Positions 50,545 to 59,719 of a stretch of DNA of 64,000 bases are shown here, piece by piece. Both the position numbers and the translations under genes were made by a program. The notes below the pieces were generated by a model that was not told the DNA's origin, searched no databases, and saw only the letters and a program-made list of their open reading frames with translations. Position 1 is the stretch's first letter; every line of letters begins with the position of its first letter. The DNA comes from Acetobacteraceae bacterium. Lineage in GTDB: Bacteria > Pseudomonadota > Alphaproteobacteria > Acetobacterales > Acetobacteraceae. Location: contig JANXMB010000190.1 in assembly GCA_025354865.1 (NCBI GenBank), positions 1-64,000 on the forward strand, read 5' to 3'.

Positions 50545-51261
50545 ATGCCGGAAGGTGTTTCAAGCCTGCCCAAGCCGCTGATCATGGTCGTCGAGGACGA
50601 AGCCGCCCTCGCGACAATGCTGCGCTACAATCTGGAAAAGCAGGGCTTCCGGGTCGAGGAAGCGGCTGACGGGCAGGAAGCCCTGACCCGTATCGCCGAA
50701 ACGAAACCGGATCTGGTGCTGCTGGACTGGATGCTGCCGACCATGTCGGGGATCGAGGTCTGCCGCCAACTCCGCCGCCGCCCGGCCACCCGCGACCTGC
50801 CCGTCATCATGGTCACCGCTCGGGTCGAAGACCAGGACGCGGTGCGGGCGCTGAATACCGGCGCCGACGATTACGTGACCAAACCGTTCAGCATCGAAGC
50901 GCTGATGGCGCGGATGCGCGCGCTGCTGCGCCGGTCGTCTACCGTGCCGGTGAAAGGGCAGCTTGCGTTCCACGACATCGAAATGGATCTGGCGACCCAC
51001 CGCGTCACCCGCAACGATCGCCGCATCCCGCTGGGTCCGACCGAATTCCGCCTGCTGGAATTCTTCCTGCAACACCCGCGCCGGGTCTTTACGCGGGAGG
51101 AACTGTTGGACGCTGTATGGGGGCCCGACATCCATGTCGAACCCCGCACGGTCGATGTGCATATCCGCCGCCTGCGCAAGTCGATCAACGGCGAAGGGGA
51201 ACTCGACGTCGTGCGCACCGTCCGCACCGCCGGCTACGCTCTGGATACCGAAGCGGTCTGA
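50545..51261 (+). CDS. phoB: Phosphate regulon response regulator PhoB
   Basis: A 238-aa OmpR-class regulator. In the receiver domain, the acidic pair is MVVEDEAAL, the phospho-acceptor is Asp61 (LVLLDWMLPTMSG), Thr is in MVTAR and Lys in DDYVTKPFS. The winged-helix domain has LGPTEFRLLEFFLQHPRRVFTREELLDAVWG (in part) and RTVDVHIRRLRK. Expected to bind the Pho box before pstS. The cognate kinase phoR, often upstream of pstS in alphaproteobacteria, is not in the window. Confidence 0.96.
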   Translation: MPEGVSSLPKPLIMVVEDEAALATMLRYNLEKQGFRVEEAADGQEALTRIAETKPDLVLLDWMLPTMSGIEVCRQLRRRPATRDLPVIMVTARVEDQDAVRALNTGADDYVTKPFSIEALMARMRALLRRSSTVPVKGQLAFHDIEMDLATHRVTRNDRRIPLGPTEFRLLEFFLQHPRRVFTREELLDAVWGPDIHVEPRTVDVHIRRLRKSINGEGELDVVRTVRTAGYALDTEAV

Positions 51262-51371
51262 GCCTATATCCTTCCGGTTGTAACAATCGCCCCCGGGAGG
51301 GAACCAATGGACGACGCCGGCAAGGGCAATGTCGGCCCGCTTTCCGCAGCGGACGGGACCGGCTGGCGCGA

Positions 51372-52166
51372 TCAAATGATCGCGGCCCGCACTTTCGCCG
51401 AAACGAATTCCGAAACCGCCACCGCACCCAGAATCGCCATCAGGATCAGCGTCACCTGCGGCCAGGCCAACTGGCTGACCGATGCGTTCAGTTGCAACCC
51501 GATACCCCCGGCACCGACGATGCCCAGCACGGCGGATTCGCGGATATTGATGTCCCAGCGATACACCGATACGCCGGCAAACGTCGGCAGCACCTGCGGC
51601 ACCACCCCATAGATCAGCACCTGCGCGCGGCTTGCACCGGTCGCGGCGATCGCCTCGGTCTGGGTCGGGTCGATTTCCTCGATCGCCTCGTACAGCAGCT
51701 TGCCGAAGAAGCCGATGGAGTGCAGAGCGACCGACAGAATCCCCGCCAGCACGCCGGGTCCGACAATGGTCACCAGCAGCAACGCCCAGATCAGGGTATT
51801 GATTGACCGCGACACCGCAATAATCGCCAGCGCGATCGGACGCAGAAGTACCGCATGCGGGCTCGTGTTGCGCGCTGCCAAAAACGCCACCGGGGTCGCA
51901 AGCAGCAGCGCCAGCAGGGTGCCCAATGTGGCGATATCGATGGTGTCGCGCAGCGGCTTCAGGATCGCCGGCGCATACCCCCAGCGCGGCGGCCACATGC
52001 GACCCAGCATGTCGGCGGCCTGGGTCGGGGCGTCCCATACGAAATCCCATTCGGTCGTCTCGGCGATCGTGTGCCAGCTTTGCGCGAACGCCAAGGCACC
52101 CAGCAGCCAGCCAATCCAGACCAGCCATTGGGTTCGCGTCGTGCGACGGCGCCAGAGCGGGGTCAT
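51372..52166 (-). CDS. phnE: Phosphonate-type ABC transporter permease PhnE (distal copy)
   Basis: A 264-aa inner-membrane protein with about five or six helices and the EAA loop IGFFGKLLYEAIEEIDPTQTEAIAATGAS (in part). [25 protein letters not shown] is the typical PhnE C-terminal half. It overlaps the other phnE by 4 bp (ATGA). Convergent to phoB, with 110 bp between the stops. It forms a heterodimeric channel with the next gene; the substrate could be phosphonate, phosphite or another phosphorus or sulfur ester. Confidence 0.9.
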   Translation of the reverse strand: MTPLWRRRTTRTQWLVWIGWLLGALAFAQSWHTIAETTEWDFVWDAPTQAADMLGRMWPPRWGYAPAILKPLRDTIDIATLGTLLALLLATPVAFLAARNTSPHAVLLRPIALAIIAVSRSINTLIWALLLVTIVGPGVLAGILSVALHSIGFFGKLLYEAIEEIDPTQTEAIAATGASRAQVLIYGVVPQVLPTFAGVSVYRWDINIRESAVLGIVGAGGIGLQLNASVSQLAWPQVTLILMAILGAVAVSEFVSAKVRAAII

Positions 52167-52972
52167 TTCAACCGCGCCCGGATCAGGCCGCTGGTATATT
52201 CCGCCACCAGCACGATCAGGATAATGGATAAAAGGATTGCCGCAGCCGTGTCGTATTCATAACGACCGAGCGCGGTGTTCAAGGTGGCGCCGATGCCGCC
52301 GGCACCGACGATGCCCAACACGGCGGATTCCCGGAAATTGATATCCAGCCGATACAGCGAGAGCCCCACCAGACGCGGCAGGATTTGCGGCTGGATGGCA
52401 TAATTCACCCATTGCAACCAAGATGCGCCAGTCGAACGGATAGCCTCCAACGGCGCGGTGTCGACGGATTCAATCCGTTCGGCGATCAGCTTGGCGATGA
52501 AACCGATGCTGGCGAAGGTCAGGGTCAGCATGCCGGCGAACGGACCGAAACCGAACATCTTTACGAAGAAGATCGCAACGATCAGTTCCTGCAACGTGCG
52601 CGACGTCGCAATCAGGCTGCGACAGACCAGATAGATCGGCCGCGGCGACAGATTGCGCGCCGCGCCCAGGCCGACGGGAACCGCCAATCCGACGCCCAAC
52701 ACCGTGGCGGTCGCGGTCATGGCAATACTTTCCGTCAGGCCGTCGACAATCTCGTCGCCGCGCGACAGGAAATCCGGCGCCAGGAACGACGCCACGAACC
52801 GCCAGCCGCGCGGCAACCCGGCGGCGACCCGGCCCCAGGCGATATCGATCGAACCCAACGCGGACACGAGGTAGACCAGCGCGCCGATGCCAAGCGCCCA
52901 GCGGACCCAGGCGGACGCTATGAAGGCCGGTTTGCGCCAGACCGACGGGGCGGCGGCCGGCTCAGGCGTCAT
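52163..52972 (-). CDS. phnE: Phosphonate-type ABC transporter permease PhnE (proximal copy)
   Basis: A 269-aa inner-membrane protein paralogous to the previous one: [29 protein letters not shown] (EAA loop, in part) and [25 protein letters not shown]. Starts at 52972, overlapping the phnC stop by 11 bp; a slightly longer start inside phnC is possible but less likely. Two different PhnE subunits in a row are common in phn operons. Confidence 0.9.
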   Translation of the reverse strand: MTPEPAAAPSVWRKPAFIASAWVRWALGIGALVYLVSALGSIDIAWGRVAAGLPRGWRFVASFLAPDFLSRGDEIVDGLTESIAMTATATVLGVGLAVPVGLGAARNLSPRPIYLVCRSLIATSRTLQELIVAIFFVKMFGFGPFAGMLTLTFASIGFIAKLIAERIESVDTAPLEAIRSTGASWLQWVNYAIQPQILPRLVGLSLYRLDINFRESAVLGIVGAGGIGATLNTALGRYEYDTAAAILLSIILIVLVAEYTSGLIRARLK

Positions 52973-53726
52973 CGGTCGCCGCCGCCCAATCGCCGGCACC
53001 GTAGATCGCCGTCAGTGCCTCGGCCGTCAGCGCCTGGGGTGGGCCGTCGAACACCACGGCCCCTTTGCGCAAGCCGACGATGCGGTGAGCAAAGTGGCGC
53101 GCCAAAGCGACATCGTGGATGTTGACGATCGCCGCGAGGCCCCGTTCCGCACAGAGATCGACAATCAACTGCATGATCTGGCGCGACGTGCGCGGATCGA
53201 GGCTCGCCGTCGGCTCGTCCACCAACAACAAAGCCGGCGCCTGCATCACCGCTCGGGCAATCCCCACACGCTGCCGCTGGCCGCCGGACAAGGCATCGGC
53301 GCGCTTGTTCTCGAACCCCGCCAAGCCCACGCGGTCGAGAATATCGAAGGCCCGGCGCACATCCTCGGGCGGGAAGCGGCGAAACCAACTGGCCCAGAAC
53401 CCAACATAGCCCAGGCGTCCGGACAGCACGTTTTCCATGACCGTCAAACGCTCGATCAGGGCGTATTCCTGGAATATCATGCCCATCCGACGGCGCGCGG
53501 CCCGCAATCCGGACGCCGACAGGCCGGCAATATCGACCCCGTCCAGCACGACGCTGCCGGAAGTCGGTTCCACCAATCGGTTGATGCAGCGGATCAACGT
53601 GCTTTTGCCCGCGCCGGAGGGGCCGATCAGGGCCACGACCTCCCCGTCCGGGACGGTCAGATCGACACCTGCCAGCGCCGGGTCGCTGCGATCGTAGCGT
53701 TTGGCGAGCCCGGTCAGTCGCAGCAT
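52962..53726 (-). CDS. phnC: Phosphonate-type ABC transporter ATP-binding protein
   Basis: A 254-aa ATPase with Walker [11 protein letters not shown]-loop [21 protein letters not shown] split by the PhnC-type NVL motif, RLGYVGFW and [16 protein letters not shown], Walker [13 protein letters not shown] and the H-loop [12 protein letters not shown]. The insertion after NVLSGRLG is diagnostic of PhnC. Placed between phnD and two phnE genes. Its product drives the importer. Confidence 0.92.
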   Translation of the reverse strand: MLRLTGLAKRYDRSDPALAGVDLTVPDGEVVALIGPSGAGKSTLIRCINRLVEPTSGSVVLDGVDIAGLSASGLRAARRRMGMIFQEYALIERLTVMENVLSGRLGYVGFWASWFRRFPPEDVRRAFDILDRVGLAGFENKRADALSGGQRQRVGIARAVMQAPALLLVDEPTASLDPRTSRQIMQLIVDLCAERGLAAIVNIHDVALARHFAHRIVGLRKGAVVFDGPPQALTAEALTAIYGAGDWAAATDDA

Positions 53727-53730
53727 ACGA

Positions 53731-54702
53731 TTACTTGCACGCGTACGAAACGTTCATCGCCGCATCGATTTTGCGCACGACATCCCATGTCTCTTTGTAG
53801 GAAATCGGCAGGAATTTCTCTTGCGGCGGGGTCGATCCCTTGTACTCGGCCGCCAAAGCGCTGCCTTCCCAGGGGAAGCTGAAGAAGGATTCCCGGACCT
53901 TCGCCGCCAGTTCCGGTTTCAGGTTGTAGACGGTGCCGTAGCCGGTGGTCGGGAAGGTCTGCGATTTGTATATCGTGCGCAGCTTGGACCGCTCCACCGC
54001 ACCGCGCGCCATCATCCGGTACATCACCGCATTCGCCACCGCGCCGGCATCGTAATCCTTGTTAGCGACACCCAGCACGGTGTTGTCGTGCTTGCCGGAG
54101 AAGGCGGGTTTGTAGTCCCTCTCGGCCTCCAATCCGAATTCCGAGCGCAAGAGGGCCGAGGGGGCTTTGTAGCCAGAGTTGGAGTTGGGGTCGGTGAACG
54201 CGAAGGTTTTGCCCTTCAAATCCGCCACCGTTTTGACCGGGCTGTCGCTCGGCACCACAATTTCCATTTCGTATCCGAACGCGTTGTCCTTCGACGCCAT
54301 CATGGCGAAGGGCACGAAGCCGGCGCAGTTCACGGCGATCGGGTTGCTGCCGGTGTTGAAACCGGCGACATGCAGGCGGCCGGCGCGCATCGCCTCGATC
54401 TGGGCGGCATTGGACTGCACGGCGAAGAATTGCACCTTTTTGCCGGTGACTTTCTGCATATGTTGCAGAAACCCGTCCCACACTTTGCGGTAGACTTCGG
54501 GGTCCTCGACCGGGGTGTAGGCGAAAACAAGCGTCGCGGGATCGAGGAATTTTGCCGGATCCGTCGGCGCATCCGCGACCATATCGCCGTCCCGATCACA
54601 ATACCGCACATCCAACTGGCCATGCGGGCAGTCTTCGGCATGGGCGGCGATGCTCAGGGAGCAGAAAACGGCCGCTGTCAGCAGCAATCGCATAAAACGC
54701 AT
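53731..54702 (-). CDS. phnD: PhnD-like substrate-binding protein with EF-hand-like loop
   Basis: A 323-aa periplasmic protein. The signal peptide is [20 protein letters not shown] with cleavage after AHA. The mature part begins with a small cysteine-containing segment that includes DRDGDMVAD, an EF-hand-like calcium loop pattern. The PhnD fold follows: [36 protein letters not shown] (in part), [43 protein letters not shown] and [17 protein letters not shown] precedes the ATG at 54702 by 6 bp; the ATG at 54708 lacks space. Phosphonate binding is inferred from the family only. Confidence 0.85.
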   Translation of the reverse strand: MRFMRLLLTAAVFCSLSIAAHAEDCPHGQLDVRYCDRDGDMVADAPTDPAKFLDPATLVFAYTPVEDPEVYRKVWDGFLQHMQKVTGKKVQFFAVQSNAAQIEAMRAGRLHVAGFNTGSNPIAVNCAGFVPFAMMASKDNAFGYEMEIVVPSDSPVKTVADLKGKTFAFTDPNSNSGYKAPSALLRSEFGLEAERDYKPAFSGKHDNTVLGVANKDYDAGAVANAVMYRMMARGAVERSKLRTIYKSQTFPTTGYGTVYNLKPELAAKVRESFFSFPWEGSALAAEYKGSTPPQEKFLPISYKETWDVVRKIDAAMNVSYACK

Positions 54703-54712
54703 GCCCATCTCC

Positions 54713-56152
54713 TCAATGCCCGCCGGTTCTGGGCGGGGGCGTGAACGCCGCCGGTGTTTTTGCCCGAACCGCCGCTTCGCCGCCATAGAGCGCAATCGTC
54801 GCCGCCTGATCCGCCTTGGCCGCACGATCGGCGGCTTCGGGATCGACCAGAAGGCGCAGCCGAACCTCCAATCCCGCGCGGAGATCGGCCGCGCTGTTGG
54901 CGGTGCCGAGGTCGTGCAGTTCCTCGGGGTCGGCTTCCAGATCGAAAAGCTGCGGCGGCGCCCCGACATAGTGCACATATTTATGCCGCAGCGTGCGCAG
55001 CATGTAGAACGCGTCGGGACCGTAGGTGTGGAATTCGGACAAAGCCGCCCGATCCTCCGCCGGGGCGTTCGCCAGACGCAGCAGCGAACGGCCGGGCAGG
55101 TCCGCATCGTGCACGCCCACCGCATCTAGGATGGTGGCCGACACGTCGCACAAGGTCACCGGGGTGCGGCAGATCGCGCCGACCGGCACATCGGCACCGG
55201 CCAGCAACAGCGGAATGCCGGCGCTTTCCTCATACATCGTGGCCTTGCCCCAAAGCCCTCGGCTGCCAAGATTGTCGCCATGGTCGGAGGTATAGATCAC
55301 CCGCGTGGTGTCGCGGAGCCCGGCGGCATCGACCGCCGCGACGATTTTCCCCACCTGCTCGTCCAGAAACGACACCAGACCGAAATAGCCGGACAGCGCG
55401 CGATTCAGATCGTCGTCGCCGCCGAAAGGTGCGTCGTAGTGCGATTTGCGGCGGTACATCGCGACATACGGATGCATCGGCCGCGTGTCGGGGTCGTACA
55501 ACTTGGGGCGCGGCAGGTCTTTGCCGCGGTAACGGTAAAAATGCTCCGGCGGGGCGGTCAGCGGAAAATGCGGGGACACCATGGACACGAACAGCACCCA
55601 GGGCTTGTCGTGGCGTTTGGCGCCCGTTTCCCGCAACCAGACCTGGGCATCGGCGGCGATCTGCCGATCGTAAAGCGTGTAGTCGCTCTCCCCGGGTTTG
55701 GCATTGCGCAGCAGGGACGCGCCGGACATCCGCACATCGTCGGGATCGCGGATCAGATGGGTGACATCCCCGACGCCGTCGGCGATATGCATCGCGAGGC
55801 GGGATTCGGTGAAACCGTAATCGTCCCCATCGTGGCCCTTGTAGTGCAGCTTGCCGATGGAAACTGCGGTATGGCCGCGATCGCGCAACATATGCGCCCA
55901 TCCCGGCGGCACACCCCCATACGCGATCGCATTGTCCCAGGCACGGTGCACATGCACGGGCTGGCCGGTGATGAAACTGGCACGCGCAGGCACGCATATC
56001 GGCGACGGGGTGTAGGCGGCGGCGAACCGCGTCCCGGCTGCCGCCACCCGATCCAGATGGGGGGTCGAGATAATAGTGTGCCCGGCATAGCCGGCGACCT
56101 TGGGATTGTGCTCGTCGGACATGACGACGATCAGGTTCTTGGCTGACGGCAT
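54713..56152 (-). CDS. Sulfatase, choline-sulfatase-like
   Basis: A 479-aa formylglycine-dependent hydrolase of the type I sulfatase/alkaline phosphatase superfamily. The modifiable cysteine is Cys53 in SPICVPARASFITG (CxPxR). Metal ligands are in VVMSDEHNPK and YTSDHGDNLGSRGLWGK. AHMLRDRGHTAVSIGKLHYKG and the YGFTESRL that follows resemble choline-sulfatase. The superfamily also includes phosphonate monoester hydrolases. No signal peptide, so cytoplasmic after uptake. It sits 10 bp upstream of phnD in the same operon. Choline O-sulfate or a phosphonate/phosphodiester is a reasonable guess. Confidence 0.85.
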   Translation of the reverse strand: MPSAKNLIVVMSDEHNPKVAGYAGHTIISTPHLDRVAAAGTRFAAAYTPSPICVPARASFITGQPVHVHRAWDNAIAYGGVPPGWAHMLRDRGHTAVSIGKLHYKGHDGDDYGFTESRLAMHIADGVGDVTHLIRDPDDVRMSGASLLRNAKPGESDYTLYDRQIAADAQVWLRETGAKRHDKPWVLFVSMVSPHFPLTAPPEHFYRYRGKDLPRPKLYDPDTRPMHPYVAMYRRKSHYDAPFGGDDDLNRALSGYFGLVSFLDEQVGKIVAAVDAAGLRDTTRVIYTSDHGDNLGSRGLWGKATMYEESAGIPLLLAGADVPVGAICRTPVTLCDVSATILDAVGVHDADLPGRSLLRLANAPAEDRAALSEFHTYGPDAFYMLRTLRHKYVHYVGAPPQLFDLEADPEELHDLGTANSAADLRAGLEVRLRLLVDPEAADRAAKADQAATIALYGGEAAVRAKTPAAFTPPPRTGGH

Positions 56153-56172
56153 GACAGGCCCCCCGAAGCCGA

Positions 56173-56596
56173 TCAGTGACCGATCAGCTTGAGCGTCCGC
56201 ACATAGGCGATCAGGGCGACCATGTCATCGTCCCGCACCGTTCGGTACCAGTCGAATGCCATCGGCGGCACCAGTCGGCGCCCATCCGGCCGCACCCCGG
56301 TCGTCATCGCCTGCCTCACCTGCGCGTCGGTCCACTTCACGATGCCCTGCGGATTGCCGGGCGTGAGGTTCGCCGACAGCACGGTCCCGCCGGCCAGCGC
56401 CGAACCGATCCATCATAAGGCGACCTTTATCGTCCGGGGTATGGCATTCCATGCAATGGCCGATCTCGGCGAGGTAGCGACCGTTCGCCAACCGATCGGT
56501 CGGGCGCACATCCGCGACAGCCCGACCGGCGGTCCATAAGCGGGCAGCAGCGGTTACGACCCAAGCCGCGATACCGGCCCAAAATACCGCCCTCAC
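56173..56596 (-). pseudogene. Monohaem cytochrome c gene disrupted by a frameshift
   Basis: The first frame (from ATG 56596) encodes an N-terminal membrane anchor or signal (FWAGIAAWVVTAAARLW) and the haem site CMECH in GRYLAEIGHCMECHTPDDKG. It then runs out of homology near MMDRFGAG. The continuation is in the next frame: ALAGGTVLSANLTPGNPQGI, then WTDAQVRQAMTTGVRPDG, PPMAFDW with the axial Met, and MVALIAYVRTLK. One surplus or missing base near 56393-56405 explains it. It is either a recent pseudogene or a sequencing error. First in the minus-strand run with the sulfatase and phn genes, 20 bp before the sulfatase. Confidence 0.75.
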
Positions 56597-56665
56597 GCCC
56601 CCTCCATCCGCTGGTTACAAACAACCGTAACGGAGCGGCGAGGGACTGGCCAAGCGGCGCGATCG

Positions 56666-57145
56666 TCAGACCGGCATCATCCGAATGCAATCGCCGCGAC
56701 GGCCGGCGTGGTAGAGGAATTCGACCAGTTTGCCGATTTCCGGCAGTTCGTGGGACACCGTCACGGCATCGAGGTTCCACAATTCGGCCACCGCATCGAC
56801 TGCGCCGGCAATGCCGGGTTCGTTACCGACCAGCATCATGATCGGCAAAGCGGGATCGTGGTCCGCCACCTGCATCATGACATGGCAGCCATCCTGGCCG
56901 CGCCCGTCGAGTTCGGCCACAACGGCCATCGGGCGATGCCGTTCCAGAAACAACGCGACGTCCATATCGGTCGAGATGAGTTCGATACCGAATCCGAGGA
57001 ATTCGCAAATATTGTCGAGCACAGATGCAATTTCTGGGTTATCGCTCACCACCACGACGGTCGCCTGACACGCGACGGAGATCATCGACGCGGCTTCGAT
57101 CGGCGCCAAGGCATCGGGGAAAAACAGCGTATTCAGATGGGTCAT
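56666..57145 (-). CDS. Receiver-like protein with Glu at the phospho-acceptor position
   Basis: A 159-aa stand-alone protein with a CheY-like beta-alpha pattern: VVVVSDNPEIASVLDNICEFLG, IELISTDMDVALFLERHRPMAVVAELDGRGQDG, PIMMLVG, and a C-terminal extension to residue 159. At the site of the phosphorylated Asp the residue appears to be Glu (AVVAE before LDGRGQDG), so phosphorylation is unlikely and a fixed active-like state is possible. The start is the ATG at 57145. It has no output domain and no kinase partner nearby. Confidence 0.65.
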   Translation of the reverse strand: MTHLNTLFFPDALAPIEAASMISVACQATVVVVSDNPEIASVLDNICEFLGFGIELISTDMDVALFLERHRPMAVVAELDGRGQDGCHVMMQVADHDPALPIMMLVGNEPGIAGAVDAVAELWNLDAVTVSHELPEIGKLVEFLYHAGRRGDCIRMMPV

Positions 57146-57469
57146 TTGCGCCTCTCGGGTTCGGAGCAATCGCTCTTGAATGACGAGATTGTGAGCCGAT
57201 CCGGCAGCGCGCAGAACCCCAGCTAGCGTGAATAAGCGAGCGTCTGGCGGAAGTACATCGTGAATTATCGTTAAATGGCGATTTGCCCCGTATGCGGGGT
57301 GTTGCCCGAATCGGCGCATCCGGTGTTGCTCGGGGGCGCATCCGCCTTCAATCGACCGGCCAACCGCAAACCCGCCTCGGTTTGACCTGGGGGCGACGCG
57401 GGGCGACACTCATACCAGCGCGTATGGGCATGGCAAGGCGCCATCGCCAGCCCACCAACCAACAGCAGG

Positions 57470-59206
57470 ATGAATCACCTCATGTCCGATCGGTACGACA
57501 TCGTCATTCGCGGCGGCACCATCATGGATGGCAACGGCGGCACCCCCTATATCGGCGATGTCGCTGTCAAGGACGGCAAGATCGCTGCGGTCGGTGCCGT
57601 TCCGGGTCGCGGGGCGGAGGAAATCGACGCCGCCGGTCTGGCGGTCACCCCGGGTTTCGTCGATCTCCACACCCATTACGACGGTCAGGCGGTGTGGGAC
57701 TCCCGCCTCGCGCCGTCGTCCTGGCACGGGGTCACCACCGTCGTCATGGGCAATTGCGGCGTGGGTTTCGCCCCGGTGAAACCCGACACGCAGGATGCGG
57801 TGATTGCGCTGATGGAGGGGGTGGAGGATCTGCCCGGCCCGTCGATCAGCGAAGGCCTCGATTTCTCCTGGGAGAGTTTCGGCGAATATTTAACCGCGCT
57901 GGAACGGCGCAAGCACGACATCGATTTCTGCGCCCTTCTGCCGCACGCCCCGCTGCGGGTCTACGTGATGGGCGACCGAGCAATGCAACTGGAAGATGCC
58001 AATCAGGAAGATATCGCGCGGATGCGCACCCTGACAGCCGAGGCCGTGCGCGCCGGCGCCTGGGGGTTTTCGACCTCTCGCACGATCGCCCACAAAACCC
58101 TGGCCGGCGACAACACGCCGACCTTGCGCGCCCATGAAAACGAGCTGATGGGCATTGCCATGGGCCTCAAGGATGCGGGCTGGGGCATGATCGAGATGAC
58201 GTCGGACTGGAACACGCCGGACCCGGCGACCGAATTCGCCATGGTGCGACGGATCATGGATGCGTCCGGCCGGCCGTTGGTGTTTTCGCTCACCCAGCGC
58301 CACGACCGCACCGAGGCATGGAAGGAACTGCTGTCGTTGTCCGAACAGGCTGCCGCCGACGGCTTGCCAATCCGCTGCGTCGCGCCGCCGCGCCCGATCG
58401 GGGCGTTGCTCGGCCTGTCCGGCTCCCAAAACCCCTTCGGCGGCACCCGCACCTATCGTTCGATCGCGCATCTGCCGGTCGCGGAACGAGTGCAGGCCAT
58501 GCGCGACCCCGCCGTGCGGGCGCAAATCCTCGCCGACGATCCCTTGGAATTCAACACCTGGTCGCTGTTCGTCCGCGTCGGTTACGAGCGGATGTTCGCC
58601 TTCACCAACCCGCTGAACTACACCCCGGCGAAGGAAGACTCGATTGCCGCCATTGCCGCGCGCAAGGGCGTCACGCCGCAGGAAATCGCCTACGACATGC
58701 TGATCGACGACGACGGCTTGGGCTTCATCTTCGCCTGCATCGTGAACTACGCGAACTACGACCTGGAAGCGGTCAGGACGATGTACAGCAAGGAGCATGT
58801 GATCCCCGGCCTGTCGGACGGGGGCGCGCATGTCGCGTTCATCTCCGATGCGTCGTTCCCGACCTTCTTGTTCAGCTACTGGGGCCGCGACGTGCCGGAA
58901 GGGCGCCTGCCGCTGCACGATCTCGTGCGCCGGCAGACCAAAGTCCCCGCCACATTCGCCGGCCTGACCGATCGCGGCGTGCTGGCACCCGGCATGAAGG
59001 CCGATATCAACGTGATCGACTTCGCCAACCTCGCGCTGGAGCGGCCGGAGATGACGGTCGACCTGCCGGCCGGCGGGCGGCGTCTGATGCAGAAGGCGCG
59101 CGGTTACGTGGCGACGGTGAAAGCTGGGCAAGTCACCTACCGCAACGGGGAAGCCACCGGCGCGCTGCCGGGCGGGCTGGTGCGGCGGGAACGGATGGGC
59201 GCCTGA
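57470..59206 (+). CDS. N-acyl-D-amino-acid deacylase family amidohydrolase
   Basis: A 578-aa metal-dependent hydrolase. The first metal ligands are His67 and His69 in VDLHTHYDGQ. Cys96 in MGNCGVGF is the bridging cysteine typical of D-aminoacylases. SLTQRHD and HVIPGLSDGGAHVAFISDASFPTF (in part) supply later ligands, and MKADINVIDFANL marks the C-terminal beta domain. Relatives hydrolyse N-acyl-D-amino acids or D-hydantoin-like amides. It is longer than classical D-aminoacylases (about 480-500 aa). Two close starts (57470, 57482) are possible. It stands alone on its strand. Confidence 0.85.
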   Translation: MNHLMSDRYDIVIRGGTIMDGNGGTPYIGDVAVKDGKIAAVGAVPGRGAEEIDAAGLAVTPGFVDLHTHYDGQAVWDSRLAPSSWHGVTTVVMGNCGVGFAPVKPDTQDAVIALMEGVEDLPGPSISEGLDFSWESFGEYLTALERRKHDIDFCALLPHAPLRVYVMGDRAMQLEDANQEDIARMRTLTAEAVRAGAWGFSTSRTIAHKTLAGDNTPTLRAHENELMGIAMGLKDAGWGMIEMTSDWNTPDPATEFAMVRRIMDASGRPLVFSLTQRHDRTEAWKELLSLSEQAAADGLPIRCVAPPRPIGALLGLSGSQNPFGGTRTYRSIAHLPVAERVQAMRDPAVRAQILADDPLEFNTWSLFVRVGYERMFAFTNPLNYTPAKEDSIAAIAARKGVTPQEIAYDMLIDDDGLGFIFACIVNYANYDLEAVRTMYSKEHVIPGLSDGGAHVAFISDASFPTFLFSYWGRDVPEGRLPLHDLVRRQTKVPATFAGLTDRGVLAPGMKADINVIDFANLALERPEMTVDLPAGGRRLMQKARGYVATVKAGQVTYRNGEATGALPGGLVRRERMGA

Positions 59207-59300
59207 TCCGGCAGCATCCCCTCCGCAATCGATCGCGCGCCGCACCCGACCGGGCGGCGCGCGCTTTGCCGTCCTGGCATTGGACATACCGAGCGGCGGC

Positions 59301-59702
59301 ATGAACCCTGGCGATCGAGCCGACAAGCCAACCGCAGCCAATCCAAGCCGCAGTGCCCTGGTTGGTTCGGTTATCCTCGCCTGGATGTGCGGGTTGGGCG
59401 TTGCCGGCGGTATCGCGGTCTACTTCGATTCGCTGGACGCTGGGTTAGAATGGGTCACGGTGTTGGCGGCGTTTTCCAGCCCCATGCTGACGATCGGTTG
59501 CGCCGTCTGTTGGTTTGCACCTGCCAGGATCGCCGCCCGCCCGGTGACCTGGAGCGTAGCGGCCGTCGCGGGATGCTGGGTCCTGTCGATCCCGCTATTG
59601 GGCACGGCGGCGGTGTTTTCGCTCACGGTTTCCGTTCCGGCCGCCGCCGTGTTTCTTGCCTGCGACCGGGTGCGAAAGTATCGGCGATCGGCCGTCGCAT
59701 GA
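59301..59702 (+). CDS. Small hydrophobic hypothetical protein, 133 aa
   Basis: Probably a membrane protein with four hydrophobic segments (about residues 20-42, 52-72, 83-101 and 103-121), a polar N-terminus (MNPGDRADKPTAANPSRS) and a basic C-terminus (CDRVRKYRRSAVA), consistent with cytoplasmic ends. No known family recognised. The ATG at 59301 is preferred to a TTG at 59280. The ribosome-binding site is weak. Convergent to the ABC-F gene. Confidence 0.5.
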   Translation: MNPGDRADKPTAANPSRSALVGSVILAWMCGLGVAGGIAVYFDSLDAGLEWVTVLAAFSSPMLTIGCAVCWFAPARIAARPVTWSVAAVAGCWVLSIPLLGTAAVFSLTVSVPAAAVFLACDRVRKYRRSAVA

Positions 59703-59719
59703 AGGCCGGCCGAGCATAA

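Noticed and set aside
51307-51612. Plus-strand frame with a strong GGGAGG site starting just after phoB
   Set aside because: Only the first 20-odd codons lie outside phnE; the rest is antisense to a well-supported permease. No recognisable protein. Could be a gene remnant, but I cannot support it.
56597-56665. Pho box upstream of the cytochrome c-sulfatase-phn operon
   Set aside because: GTTAC and GTAAC form an inverted repeat here, but no 11-bp direct repeat of CTGTCAT type could be found. PhoB control of this operon stays an inference.
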